Positions 51,947 through 60,330 of a stretch of DNA of 64,000 bases are shown piece after piece; the first letter of the stretch is position 1; each line of letters starts with the position of its first letter. The notes beneath the pieces are model-generated. The model was not told where the DNA came from. It ran no database searches and worked only from the letters and a program-made list of their open reading frames with translations. The position numbers and the translations under genes were made by a program. Source of the stretch: UBA9732 sp052170315 (lineage in GTDB: Bacteria; Spirochaetota; Spirochaetia; Sphaerochaetales; Sphaerochaetaceae); contig JBQNAT010000011.1 in the NCBI GenBank assembly GCA_052170315.1, positions 1 through 64,000 of the forward strand, written 5' to 3'.

Positions 51947-52887
51947 TGGCTAAGAATTCCAATAATAAAAAAGAAATGAATATTAATGCCGGTGTTCAGG
52001 GCACTGTTGCTCTTCCTGTAACTACCAACATCACAGGCGACAAAGTTCCGAGGGCCAGGTTCTATCCAGTAAGACATCTTGTCCTTCTGATTCTTGCCGT
52101 CATATGGCTAATCCCAATTGCATGGTTAATTCTCAATTCGTTTTCGGCTTCGAATTCGATGAGCATCACAAGGTTCATTCCTGCGAAGTTCTCTGTTTCT
52201 CAGTACATAAACCTTCTTGTCAAAACGGATGCCGCAAACCAATTCCCGCGCTGGATGCTCAATACTGCGCTCATAGCTGTTTTCAACTGTATAATTTCGT
52301 CCCTTTTTGTTCTGCAGGTCGCTTATGCCATGAGCAAAATGAGATTCAAATCCAGAAAACTCCTTATGAACATAGGAATGATACTGGGTCTTTTCCCGGG
52401 CTTCCTTTCAATGATAGCCGTTTACTTCATAATGAAAACTTTCGGCCTTACCAACAGCCATATCGGAATGGTTATTGTTTACTCCGCGTCTTCAGGTCTT
52501 GGCTATCTTATTGCCAAAGGCTTCTTTGACACTGTACCCAACTCCATGCTTGAAGCTGCCAAAATTGACGGAGCTTCGCAAAACAGGATTTTCTGGCAGA
52601 TTGTCATTCCCATGTCCCGTCCCATCATTGTTTACACTGTTATCAATTCTTTCCTGGTTCCATGGATGGATTTCATTTTTGCCAAGATAATGCTGAACTC
52701 CGGTGTCGCGTCTGACTGGACTGTTGCCCTTGGTCTTTACGGCATGCTTGACCGTTCCAAGAAGAGTCTGTACTTCGGTCAGTTCTGTGCCGGCGGCGTG
52801 CTGGTTTCAATTCCGATTTCCATTCTCTTCATCATCATGCAGAAGTTCTATGTTGAGGGTATTACTTCGGGCTCCACAAAGGGCTGA
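51946..52887 (+). CDS. MalG-type sugar ABC transporter permease
   Basis: The 313-residue protein has six membrane segments and the EAA loop LEAAKIDGASQNRIFWQIVIP. The C-terminal YVEGITSGSTKG matches the MalG ending. ATG 51946 is preferred over GTG 51943 and overlaps the malF-type stop by one base, giving coupling. A terminator follows. Confidence 0.93.
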   Translation: MAKNSNNKKEMNINAGVQGTVALPVTTNITGDKVPRARFYPVRHLVLLILAVIWLIPIAWLILNSFSASNSMSITRFIPAKFSVSQYINLLVKTDAANQFPRWMLNTALIAVFNCIISSLFVLQVAYAMSKMRFKSRKLLMNIGMILGLFPGFLSMIAVYFIMKTFGLTNSHIGMVIVYSASSGLGYLIAKGFFDTVPNSMLEAAKIDGASQNRIFWQIVIPMSRPIIVYTVINSFLVPWMDFIFAKIMLNSGVASDWTVALGLYGMLDRSKKSLYFGQFCAGGVLVSIPISILFIIMQKFYVEGITSGSTKG

Positions 52888-52907
52888 TTATTTTAATTGC
52901 TGATGTG

Positions 52908-52957
52908 AACAGCTACGAATTTATGACGGCTTCGGCGAATTACCGGAGCTGTTTTTT
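52908..52957 (+). terminator. Intrinsic terminator of the malEFG-type operon
   Basis: AACAGCT (52908-52914) pairs with AGCTGTT (52947-52953) around a secondary hairpin and is followed by a T-run. Confidence 0.75.
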
Positions 52958-53046
52958 GTATGCTTTTTGCTTGTGTACGGCGGGCGGGAAAAGCTTATTA
53001 GAATATAAAAGCAAATTGGCGGTTTTCTCTTATATTTAAACTTTTA

Positions 53047-53060
53047 GATTAACGTTAATC
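53047..53060. promoter_or_regulatory. LacI-family operator O1
   Basis: GATTAACGTTAATC is a perfect 14-bp palindrome with the central CG typical of LacI/GalR-family operators. It lies 76 bp before the lacI-type start codon. Confidence 0.75.
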
Positions 53061-53101
53061 CTAATAAATGGCTGTTTTTTCCCGATTATGCCCAATTTTC
53101 C

Positions 53102-53130
53102 TTGTTTTCCATTGATGCGGATGTTAACAT
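53102..53130 (+). promoter_or_regulatory. Promoter of the lacI-type gene, probably leaderless
   Basis: TTGTTT (53102-53107), a 17-nt spacer and TAACAT (53125-53130), then 6 nt to the ATG. The -10 box lies inside operator O2, so the repressor should block its own promoter. Confidence 0.5.
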
Positions 53131-53135
53131 TAATC
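53122..53135. promoter_or_regulatory. LacI-family operator O2, imperfect
   Basis: TGTTAACATTAATC reads GATTAATGTTAACA on the minus strand and matches O1 at 11 of 14 positions. Its centre is 75 bp, about seven helical turns, from the O1 centre, a spacing that permits looping. Confidence 0.6.
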
Positions 53136-53136
53136 C

Positions 53137-54135
53137 ATGAGTATAGGACTGAAGGACATAGCGCAAAGTACTGGTTTCTCTGTCAATACTGTGAGCAGGG
53201 CTCTGCGTAAAGACCCTCATATAAGTAATTCAACCACTGATATTATCAGCCGTACCGCAACGGAACTTGGCTATATACCTAACGCCATTGCAGCAAGTAT
53301 GCGAAGTTCGCACAGTAAAACAATAGGAGTTGTTTCAGCGGATTCCGCCAATCCGTTTTTCAGCGAAGTCATATGGGGGATTGAAGAAACTGCCAGGCAT
53401 TTAGGCTATCACATACTTCTTGCGAATACAGAGGAATCTGCAAAGAAAGAGGCGGAACTTGTCAGGATGTTCCTATGCAGGCAGGTTGACGGAATTATTG
53501 CAATCCCGACTTATGACAGGGAAAGCGAACATATAGATTTATATAAAGGACTTTCAGTTCCGTATGTATTTACAGGAAGATATCTTGACGAACTAAAAGA
53601 CCACAGCATTTTGCATGAGGATACTGAAGGCCAGAAAGCCGTAATAGGACATCTGCTGGATAAGGGACATAGAAACATACTTTATTTGGCCGGACCAAAA
53701 AAGGTCAGCAATACCTATGACCGGTTAATCGGGTTTTATGACGCGTATGATTCCAGAGGCCGTGAACCCGATGAAAACTATATTGTTCATGCAATGGGGC
53801 ATATAGAAGACGGCTATGCAATTACCAATCATGCGCTGAACAGAGGGCTGGAGTTTACAGCAGTAGCCTGTTTTAATGATATGCTGGCCATGGGAGTGCT
53901 CAAAAGCCTTCATGAAAATAACCTGTCCGTTCCGGATGATGTGGAGGTTTTCGGTTATGATAACCTTTACATGTCGCAGTTCATGCAGCCATCGCTTTCG
54001 ACGGTAGATGTTCCAAAATTCAGACTGGGTTCCACCGCAATGGAGACTTTAGTCTCTCACATTGAAGACGGAACCTTGCCATATGTACAGAAAAGTGTTT
54101 CAACGAGACTGATTTTCCGAGAGTCAACTCGTTGA
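53137..54135 (+). CDS. LacI-family transcriptional regulator
   Basis: This 332-residue repressor has the N-terminal HTH and hinge helix (LKDIAQSTGFSVNTVSRALR, here residues 5-24, then IPNAIAASMRS with the hinge AASM). A periplasmic-binding-protein-like effector domain follows (IGVVSADSANPFFSEVIWGIE, AVACFNDMLAMGVLKSL, FGYDNLYMSQFMQPSLSTV). Two operator-like palindromes lie upstream. It heads an operon with an importer and two enzyme genes, so it probably senses their substrate. The start is ATG 53137 with no ribosome-binding site. Confidence 0.95.
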   Translation: MSIGLKDIAQSTGFSVNTVSRALRKDPHISNSTTDIISRTATELGYIPNAIAASMRSSHSKTIGVVSADSANPFFSEVIWGIEETARHLGYHILLANTEESAKKEAELVRMFLCRQVDGIIAIPTYDRESEHIDLYKGLSVPYVFTGRYLDELKDHSILHEDTEGQKAVIGHLLDKGHRNILYLAGPKKVSNTYDRLIGFYDAYDSRGREPDENYIVHAMGHIEDGYAITNHALNRGLEFTAVACFNDMLAMGVLKSLHENNLSVPDDVEVFGYDNLYMSQFMQPSLSTVDVPKFRLGSTAMETLVSHIEDGTLPYVQKSVSTRLIFRESTR

Positions 54136-54172
54136 ACGGGTATTTCTTGTGAAACTAAGAGGAGGTGTTCAC

Positions 54173-55438
54173 ATGAAGAAAAAAGTTGTGTTTATTCTTT
54201 TGGCTGCCATTCTTTCGTTAAGTATGGCGTTCGCCCAGGGTGCAAAAGAGCCGGAGCAGGCTTCCGGACCGATTGAGATTACATTCTGGTCTTTGTTTAC
54301 CGGCGGTGACGGGGAATTCTTCGATGCCATGGTAGCTGAGTTTAATGCCGGCCAGAACGAGATCGTCATGAAAAACGATACTGTAAAGTTCGATAATTAC
54401 TATACCAAGCTGACCACGGCTCTGGCTGCCGGAAATGCTCCGGATGTAGTTGTTGTTCACCAGGGAAACATGCTTCCGTATGTTCAGAATGGTTCTCTGC
54501 TTGCCCTAAATGATTATGTAGACCGGGCTACCTTGGCGGATTTCCAGGAAGCTCCGCTTGAGGGCTGTATGTCCGACGGTAAAATCTATTCACTTCCGCT
54601 GGATGTCCATCCTATCGTAATGTATTACAACAAAGATCTGATGGCTCAGGCAGACATAACGAAAGTTCCTGCAACAGCCCAGGAATTAATTGAAGCAGCA
54701 TCTGCGGTCAGGAAGGCAACAGGCAAATGGGGTCTTGCAATAGACAATACAACAGGTGTCTACAAGGCATATACTCTTACACGTCTTTTCATGTCCATGG
54801 TTGCACAACAGGGTGGTTCTCTGCTTAATAGTGAAAACACAAAGGCAAACTTCAACAATGCAATGGGAGAAAAATCCCTTGTCTGGCTGCAGGAACTTGT
54901 TCACAAGTATCAGATTAACCCGAACGAGCTTGACTATGACGCTGCAATGAACGTTTTCAAGATGGGAGACGCGGCATTCTACTTTAACGGAGTATGGGCA
55001 ACAGGAACGCTGGAGAATTCCGGACTCAATTTCGGTGCTGTACCGCTTCCGGGAATTATGGGTGCAGAGCCGTGGTGCTGGTCAGGTTCACATACTCTTG
55101 CAGTACCTGTACAGAAAAATCAGGATATCCGCAAGGTAAAGGCCGCTGTCACATTTATTGAATGGATGACGGGACATGGAGAGCTTTGGGCAAAGGCCGG
55201 GCAGATTCCTACACGCAAGAGTGTTACTGAAAAAGAAGCTTTCAAGGCACTGCCTTACAGAGCAGACTACGCGGCAGCTGCAGCATACGCACTTGAAACG
55301 CCAAGAACTCCAGCTTGGGAAGAAATTTATGGAACAATGAGCGACATGCTTGAAGAGGCCGTGACCAAGAACCTTAACGCAAAGCAGGCACTTGCAAATA
55401 TGGAAGAAACAGTAAACAAAATTATCGCTTCTTACTGA
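54173..55438 (+). CDS. Sugar ABC transporter substrate-binding protein
   Basis: The 421-residue product has a signal peptide (MKKKVVFILLAAILSLSMAFAQG) and the CUT1 binding-protein pattern: EITFWSLFTGGDGEFFDAM, APDVVVVHQGNMLPY, YSLPLDVHPIVMYYNKDL, and AFYFNGVWATGTLEN. GAGGAGG before ATG 54173 fixes the start. It lies between the regulator and two permease genes and is followed by a hairpin. Confidence 0.92.
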   Translation: MKKKVVFILLAAILSLSMAFAQGAKEPEQASGPIEITFWSLFTGGDGEFFDAMVAEFNAGQNEIVMKNDTVKFDNYYTKLTTALAAGNAPDVVVVHQGNMLPYVQNGSLLALNDYVDRATLADFQEAPLEGCMSDGKIYSLPLDVHPIVMYYNKDLMAQADITKVPATAQELIEAASAVRKATGKWGLAIDNTTGVYKAYTLTRLFMSMVAQQGGSLLNSENTKANFNNAMGEKSLVWLQELVHKYQINPNELDYDAAMNVFKMGDAAFYFNGVWATGTLENSGLNFGAVPLPGIMGAEPWCWSGSHTLAVPVQKNQDIRKVKAAVTFIEWMTGHGELWAKAGQIPTRKSVTEKEAFKALPYRADYAAAAAYALETPRTPAWEEIYGTMSDMLEEAVTKNLNAKQALANMEETVNKIIASY

Positions 55439-55465
55439 ATTTCGGTTTACGTTTTTTGACTGTCG

Positions 55466-55503
55466 GGCTTCCTTTCCTGTAAACGGGGAGGAAGCCGTTT
55501 AAA
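55466..55503 (+). terminator. Intercistronic hairpin after the binding-protein gene of the lacI operon
   Basis: GGCTTCC (55466-55472) pairs with GGAAGCC (55490-55496), extended by TTTCC/GGGGA pairs and followed by GTTTAAAAA. It resembles the hairpins after the other two binding-protein genes. Confidence 0.6.
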
Positions 55504-55519
55504 AAGGAGAGAGCTCCGA

Positions 55520-56395
55520 ATGGCAATACCCGGAAACAAAGATAAAAGGGACGGATTTTTGTTCAGTCTTCCGTTTCTTATTATTTTTCTCTTATTTATG
55601 ATATTTCCGCTGATATTTGGACTTGTAATCAGTTTCTTCAACTGGAATATTCTGGGTACACCTTCTTTCACGGGGTTCAGCAACTATTTAACACTTTTCA
55701 AAGACGCAAAATTCTATTCTTCACTGTGGCATACGTTTGAATTTGTATTAATGACAACTCCTGCGCTCCTGTTACTGGGTTTTGCCATGGCTCTTGCCAT
55801 TACAGGAAAATCCCCGTTCAAAGGTCTGATGGAGAACGTGTTTTTTGTTCCCTATATCTTTTCAATGACCGTTGTCAGTACGCTGTGGGTGTGGATAATG
55901 CAGAAAGATTTTGGAATTTTCAACCAGTTTATCACTGAACTTGGAGGATCTCCCGTAGGCTGGCTTACAAACGAAAAAGCGGCAATGTGGTCTGTTGCGC
56001 TTACTACGCTGTGGTGGACGGCAGGATTCAACATGGTGCTTTTCAGCGCGGGGATAAAACAAATTCCTAAAGAAGTATATGAATCGGCTCAGATTGACGG
56101 AGCTTCATGGTTGCAGGTAGTAAGGAAGATAACCGTTCCGCTGTTGTCCTCAACTACAGTGCTGTGTCTTATCCTGCAGGTTATTGCTTCCTTCAATGTC
56201 TTCGGACAGGTATATGTTATGACAGGCGGCGGACCTTACGGAACTACGCGTGTATTGGTTCAGTATATTTATGAAACAGGCTTTAAATATTTCAAGATGG
56301 GGTACAGCGCCGCAATGAGCTACATACTGTTTCTTGTCATACTTGTCATTTCCGTTATCCAATATCTTCTTCTTGGAAGAAAAGAGGAGGCATGA
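55520..56395 (+). CDS. Sugar ABC transporter permease (UgpA/MalF-like)
   Basis: This 291-residue permease has six membrane segments. The EAA loop is YESAQIDGASWLQVVRKITVP, and the segment FNVFGQVYVMTGGGPYGTTRV is typical of CUT1 permeases. AAGGAGAGAG lies before the ATG. The stop overlaps the first ATG of the next permease gene. Confidence 0.93.
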   Translation: MAIPGNKDKRDGFLFSLPFLIIFLLFMIFPLIFGLVISFFNWNILGTPSFTGFSNYLTLFKDAKFYSSLWHTFEFVLMTTPALLLLGFAMALAITGKSPFKGLMENVFFVPYIFSMTVVSTLWVWIMQKDFGIFNQFITELGGSPVGWLTNEKAAMWSVALTTLWWTAGFNMVLFSAGIKQIPKEVYESAQIDGASWLQVVRKITVPLLSSTTVLCLILQVIASFNVFGQVYVMTGGGPYGTTRVLVQYIYETGFKYFKMGYSAAMSYILFLVILVISVIQYLLLGRKEEA

Positions 56396-56397
56396 AT

Positions 56398-57249
56398 ATG
56401 AAGGAAACAAGGGGGAATGGGAATCTTGGCGAGCATAGCGCAAAGCGGATTATATTCAGGATACTGGAGATTTTTTCAGTTCTGGTATGGCTGTTTCCTC
56501 TTATCTGGCTGGTTCTCACATCCCTTAAGCCTGAAGCGGACGTTGTTACCAAGACAATTTCATTCTTGCCAAAGAAGATAACATTTGAAAACTATATAAA
56601 GGCTTTTACCTCTACCTATATACTTCGATGGATGATGAATTCAATTATCATCTCCTTCATTACAATGGTGATTACCCTTGTAATTGATGCCCCAATAGCC
56701 TATGCGTTCGCTAAAATCAAATTTCCCGGACGTTCGGCACTGTTCTGGCTTGTTATGGCCGGAATGATGATTCCGTTTCAGGTTCTGATAATACCGCTGT
56801 ACCTTCAGTTTAATACCATGGGACTTGTCAATACAATGGCATCTGCCATAATTCCAAGGCTGGCTTTGCCCATAGGTATATTTATAATGAAACAGTTTTA
56901 TGAGGGCATACCCTCAGCGCTGGAGGAAGCCTCTTTCATTGACGGAGCTAACCGCTTTACCGTTTTTTTCAGGATAATCATGCCTCTGGGAAGGGCTGCA
57001 ATGGCAACCGTCATGATAATGTCTTTCATCAATGCATGGAACGACTTCCTGTGGCCTTTGATAGCAATCAACGATACGGTAAAGTACACAATTACCGTGG
57101 GAATAGCCAATTTTCAGGGAACTCATGGTACGCAGTATGCCCTGATAATGGCAGGGGCAGTGATTGCTTCAATACCGCAGTTTATATTCTACTTCTTTTT
57201 CCGCAAGAATATTGTTGCAGGCATTGTTTCCACGGGCATTAAAGGTTGA
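56398..57249 (+). CDS. Sugar ABC transporter permease (UgpE/MalG-like)
   Basis: The 283-residue protein pairs with the preceding permease. It has six membrane segments, SLKPEADVV, the EAA loop LEEASFIDGANRFTVFFRIIM, and the C-terminal NIVAGIVSTGIKG. Of two ATGs, 56398 has AGGAGG 7 nt upstream and is preferred to 56392. No ATPase gene is present in this operon. Confidence 0.93.
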   Translation: MKETRGNGNLGEHSAKRIIFRILEIFSVLVWLFPLIWLVLTSLKPEADVVTKTISFLPKKITFENYIKAFTSTYILRWMMNSIIISFITMVITLVIDAPIAYAFAKIKFPGRSALFWLVMAGMMIPFQVLIIPLYLQFNTMGLVNTMASAIIPRLALPIGIFIMKQFYEGIPSALEEASFIDGANRFTVFFRIIMPLGRAAMATVMIMSFINAWNDFLWPLIAINDTVKYTITVGIANFQGTHGTQYALIMAGAVIASIPQFIFYFFFRKNIVAGIVSTGIKG

Positions 57250-57254
57250 ACACA

Positions 57255-59333
57255 ATGAAGATAGACGTTTCTTCAATGAAAATCCGTGTTTTGCCGGAAA
57301 AAATCCGGAATGTAGGGGAATGCTCCTGTACTTGTTCCATTACGTTCAATAATGAAAAACTTGAACGGCTGGACTGCGTTTCTCTGGGACATACGGTTAT
57401 TACCCGCTTCTCTGAGAACGTAACAGTTACTGATTTCTGGCAGGAGAGGTCAGGGATTCTGGTTTTGCGCCGTAATTGGCAGTTAAATAAGGCCGGCACC
57501 TACAGACTTCACAGCTATTTTTCCTATGATGACGAAGGCGGAGAAAATCAGGTAATTGTGCCGGCAGTATGGTATAAAGATAATGAACACGGATCAGGCA
57601 GCTATCCCTGCATCAAGTATGCAAACCGCTGGGCGTTCAGGGAAAACAGGATGCCAATTCCAGGCTGCATACAGCTGTTTAACGGAGATACGGTCTTTTG
57701 CTGTGCTGTCAGCCCGGCTCAGGATACCTCACATGTTTGTTCCTCAAGCTGGGATTCTCATGGAATAAACATGACAATTCCCGGTTATGAGTGGCCGTAC
57801 AGCTATCAGGGCAAAACTACTCTTAAGGATACCTCAAATGAAAGCCATCCGTGCCTGAAAATCTCCGGTCCTGAAGTCTATGAGAGGACTTTCTGGATTC
57901 AGCTTGAGCATGAAAAAAACAGGCTTTATGGGTACAGAAGGTTTGTGGAAGCCATTAGAGAACTTTCACCCCTTCCGAAAAAACCCGAATTTTCATGGTC
58001 TTTATACAGAGACTTAAAGGTTACAAGGATACTCAATCTAATTCAGAAATCTCCTGAAGGTGAAGCCTTTCTTAAAATGGGACAGGGAAACGGCAAAGTC
58101 CAGACCGTCTACGAGTTTACCTCAGCATCGTTTCTTGTAAAAAGCCTGGAGGCGGCAGTATGTCTTTCCATGCAGTCGGCTGCATCCGATTCCGGTGTGG
58201 ATGAGAACACGGAACTGGAAGATTCAGGCCTGTACGCAGCGCGTTCAAGGCTTTGCGGTCTTTTTAATTTACCTGATGATAATTCTCTTCTACCTGTAAT
58301 AGCCGAAAAGGTTGGCAAATTTTTCCTTAAAGCAGAATCGTCTCCCGGAATATTCCGTGACTGTTATGATTTGAAACGCAGGTATTTCGGAGGATATCTG
58401 GGCATAGGTGAACACCAGGAATTCCGCGATATGGTCAACAGCAGGTGCAACGGAGAAGCAATGAAGCAGTATGTCCTGCTGTACAAAGCTCTGAAACAGA
58501 TGGGACGTGAGGTTCCTGAATTTCTGGAAATTGCAAAACGCGTGGCAAGATTTTACTGCGACAATCAGCTTTCCACAGGTTCCTTCGGTCGCTGGTGGTC
58601 TCTTTCCGGAATGCCGGTGAATACAGTGGGAACCAACGGCGCATACATCGGCTCTTTTCTTATTGAGCTTCTATCTGCGCTTGACGATGATGATTTGCGG
58701 GGCAATATCCTTTCCGCCGTGCGCAAGGCCTACAGTTTTTACGGGGAAATGGCAGAGGAAGGCCTTTTTTATGGGGATACTCTTGACGCTGATTCCTGCG
58801 ACAAGGAGGCCGGTCTTGCACTTTTGTCATTTTTCCTTGATTTGTATGAACTTATACCAGATTCACGATATCTGGAAAGCGCATTGAAGGCCGCAAATTT
58901 TGTGCTTTTGTGGATTTGGCAGGCGGAGCAGTCTTTTCCTGAAGGCTCTCCTTTGGCACGTGAGCATTTTTCGACCGCCGGAATGACATCTGTATCCGTA
59001 GCCCATCATCACATGGACTTTTACGGGATGGCAATCGCTTACGATTTTCTCCGTTTGGCCAAGTCTGCAGGCGATGTTTTTTTCAAAGAGCAGGCGGTCC
59101 TTATGATGAATGCATGCAGGCAGCTGATAGGGACGCCGGATAATCTTCTGGGGCGTTCAGCTGAATTTTTAGGCTGGCAGCCGGAGCAGATAAACCATAC
59201 AGACTGGGACTACTTTGACAGGCCTTCCAATTTCTGTGGGACATATGACATCGACATAGCATGGGTAAATGTGCTTGGACTTGGCGCCTATCTTAAAATC
59301 AGGAATCGGTTTCCGAAGGTCCTGAAAGGATGA
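57255..59333 (+). CDS. Uncharacterised (alpha/alpha)6-barrel-like protein, possible glycosidase or lyase
   Basis: I do not recognise this 692-residue protein. The first about 240 residues look beta-rich (SITFNNEKLERLDCVSLGH, VWYKDNEHGSGSYP). After about residue 300 helical pairs follow, with conserved-looking GIFRDCYDLKRRYFGGYLG, STGSFGRWWSLSG, NTVGTNGAYIGSF, GDTLDADSCDKEAGLALL and HHHMDFYGMAIAYDF, the style of six-hairpin glycosidases or polysaccharide lyases. No signal peptide. ATG 57255 has AAAGG 9 nt upstream; TTG 57246 is less likely. Its place after an importer suggests it processes the imported substrate. Confidence 0.6.
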   Translation: MKIDVSSMKIRVLPEKIRNVGECSCTCSITFNNEKLERLDCVSLGHTVITRFSENVTVTDFWQERSGILVLRRNWQLNKAGTYRLHSYFSYDDEGGENQVIVPAVWYKDNEHGSGSYPCIKYANRWAFRENRMPIPGCIQLFNGDTVFCCAVSPAQDTSHVCSSSWDSHGINMTIPGYEWPYSYQGKTTLKDTSNESHPCLKISGPEVYERTFWIQLEHEKNRLYGYRRFVEAIRELSPLPKKPEFSWSLYRDLKVTRILNLIQKSPEGEAFLKMGQGNGKVQTVYEFTSASFLVKSLEAAVCLSMQSAASDSGVDENTELEDSGLYAARSRLCGLFNLPDDNSLLPVIAEKVGKFFLKAESSPGIFRDCYDLKRRYFGGYLGIGEHQEFRDMVNSRCNGEAMKQYVLLYKALKQMGREVPEFLEIAKRVARFYCDNQLSTGSFGRWWSLSGMPVNTVGTNGAYIGSFLIELLSALDDDDLRGNILSAVRKAYSFYGEMAEEGLFYGDTLDADSCDKEAGLALLSFFLDLYELIPDSRYLESALKAANFVLLWIWQAEQSFPEGSPLAREHFSTAGMTSVSVAHHHMDFYGMAIAYDFLRLAKSAGDVFFKEQAVLMMNACRQLIGTPDNLLGRSAEFLGWQPEQINHTDWDYFDRPSNFCGTYDIDIAWVNVLGLGAYLKIRNRFPKVLKG

Positions 59334-59338
59334 TAAAG

Positions 59339-60073
59339 ATGAACAGAATATCGTTAATTTCCCTGAATTTGTGGAATACTGAAAAACTTGAAATGCGCCG
59401 TGATTGCCTTAAGGCTTTCCTTGAAACATACAAGGCGGATATATTTTGCTTTCAGGAAATACGTCCCAAGCTGATAGAGCTGTTTAAAGAGCCTCTTGGC
59501 GGATATCAACGGGTGGCGGGACCGGAAGAAGGATGGAAATGTGAATCATCTATCTATTTCAGAAAAGATTTATTCTCTCTGGAAGACCGGGGCAGGCTTG
59601 ATTTATCCATGCCGGAACCCGAACGCGGAGTATTCTGGGCAAGACTTCGTGACATAAACGGCAAAGAGCTGTTTGTTGCCACTATGCATCTTACGCACCA
59701 GCTTAATGCGGATGAAGTACGTACCGGGTTGCCGTATCGCCACAGGGAGGCAACAGATGCGGGCCGTGCTCTTCTTTCGCTGGCAGGTTCGATTCCTGCA
59801 GTAATCTGCGGTGATTTCAATGACCCAATCCACCCGTCCAGAATTTTCCATGAAACGGCAGGTTTTGATGATGTTTGGACTCTGCTGGGGACACCGGCTC
59901 CAGTAACATTTCCATGCCCGTTTCTCAGTGATGAGAACTACCTTGTTGAATCTATAGACAAAATAATGGTGAAAAACGGCATTCATCCAATTGCAGCCTA
60001 TTCTCCAAGATTCTCGATACCCGGGCAGGCCTTGTCTGACCACTGGCCTGTACTGTCTGTACTTGAGTATTAA
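59339..60073 (+). CDS. Endonuclease/exonuclease/phosphatase (EEP) family protein
   Basis: The 244-residue product has the EEP/DNase I-like fold: SLNLWN, the metal Glu in CFQEIRP, the catalytic His in TMHLTHQLN, GDFNDPIHPS, and the final SDHWPVLSVLEY. Family members hydrolyse phosphodiesters or phosphomonoesters in nucleic acids, lipids or inositol phosphates. Its place in a sugar-import operon suggests a small phosphorylated substrate rather than DNA, which is inference. The start at 59339 has AAAGG upstream; it overlaps nothing but starts 5 bp after the previous stop. Confidence 0.88.
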   Translation: MNRISLISLNLWNTEKLEMRRDCLKAFLETYKADIFCFQEIRPKLIELFKEPLGGYQRVAGPEEGWKCESSIYFRKDLFSLEDRGRLDLSMPEPERGVFWARLRDINGKELFVATMHLTHQLNADEVRTGLPYRHREATDAGRALLSLAGSIPAVICGDFNDPIHPSRIFHETAGFDDVWTLLGTPAPVTFPCPFLSDENYLVESIDKIMVKNGIHPIAAYSPRFSIPGQALSDHWPVLSVLEY

Positions 60074-60192
60074 AGCCGGCATTAATTAAAGTTGTTCTAA
60101 TAAAAAATCGTCCGGTAGCAAAAATTTTTATTAGAGTTTGTATTCTGGGTATCTATATACGTCGTTGGCAGATTGTTGTGACAATTTATCAG

Positions 60193-60223
60193 AATCGCGG
60201 TTTGGAAGTGACGGCGATTTTTT
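60193..60223 (+). terminator. Probable terminator of the lacI operon
   Basis: AATCGCGGT pairs with ACGGCGATT (one mismatch) and is followed by TTTT. A separate 11-bp inverted repeat TCTAATAAAAA/TTTTTATTAGA lies just upstream, about 60096-60141. Confidence 0.6.
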
Positions 60224-60269
60224 CAACTTGACATTCCTTTTGAGAGGTCGTTTTATGCTGATGAAAAAA

Positions 60270-60321
60270 TTGACCCCTATTCCGTGTTTATTGTAAAATA
60301 TTTATTGTAAAATACAATAAA
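60270..60321 (+). promoter_or_regulatory. Promoter region of the Fic gene with tandem repeat
   Basis: TTGACC (60270-60275), an 18-nt spacer and TAAAAT (60294-60299). The 14-mer TTTATTGTAAAATA occurs twice in tandem (60287-60300 and 60301-60314), duplicating the -10 box. TTTATTG and CAATAAA (60315-60321) also form a 7-bp inverted repeat. This looks like a binding site that overlaps the promoter. Confidence 0.5.
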
Positions 60322-60330
60322 TTACTCCTA

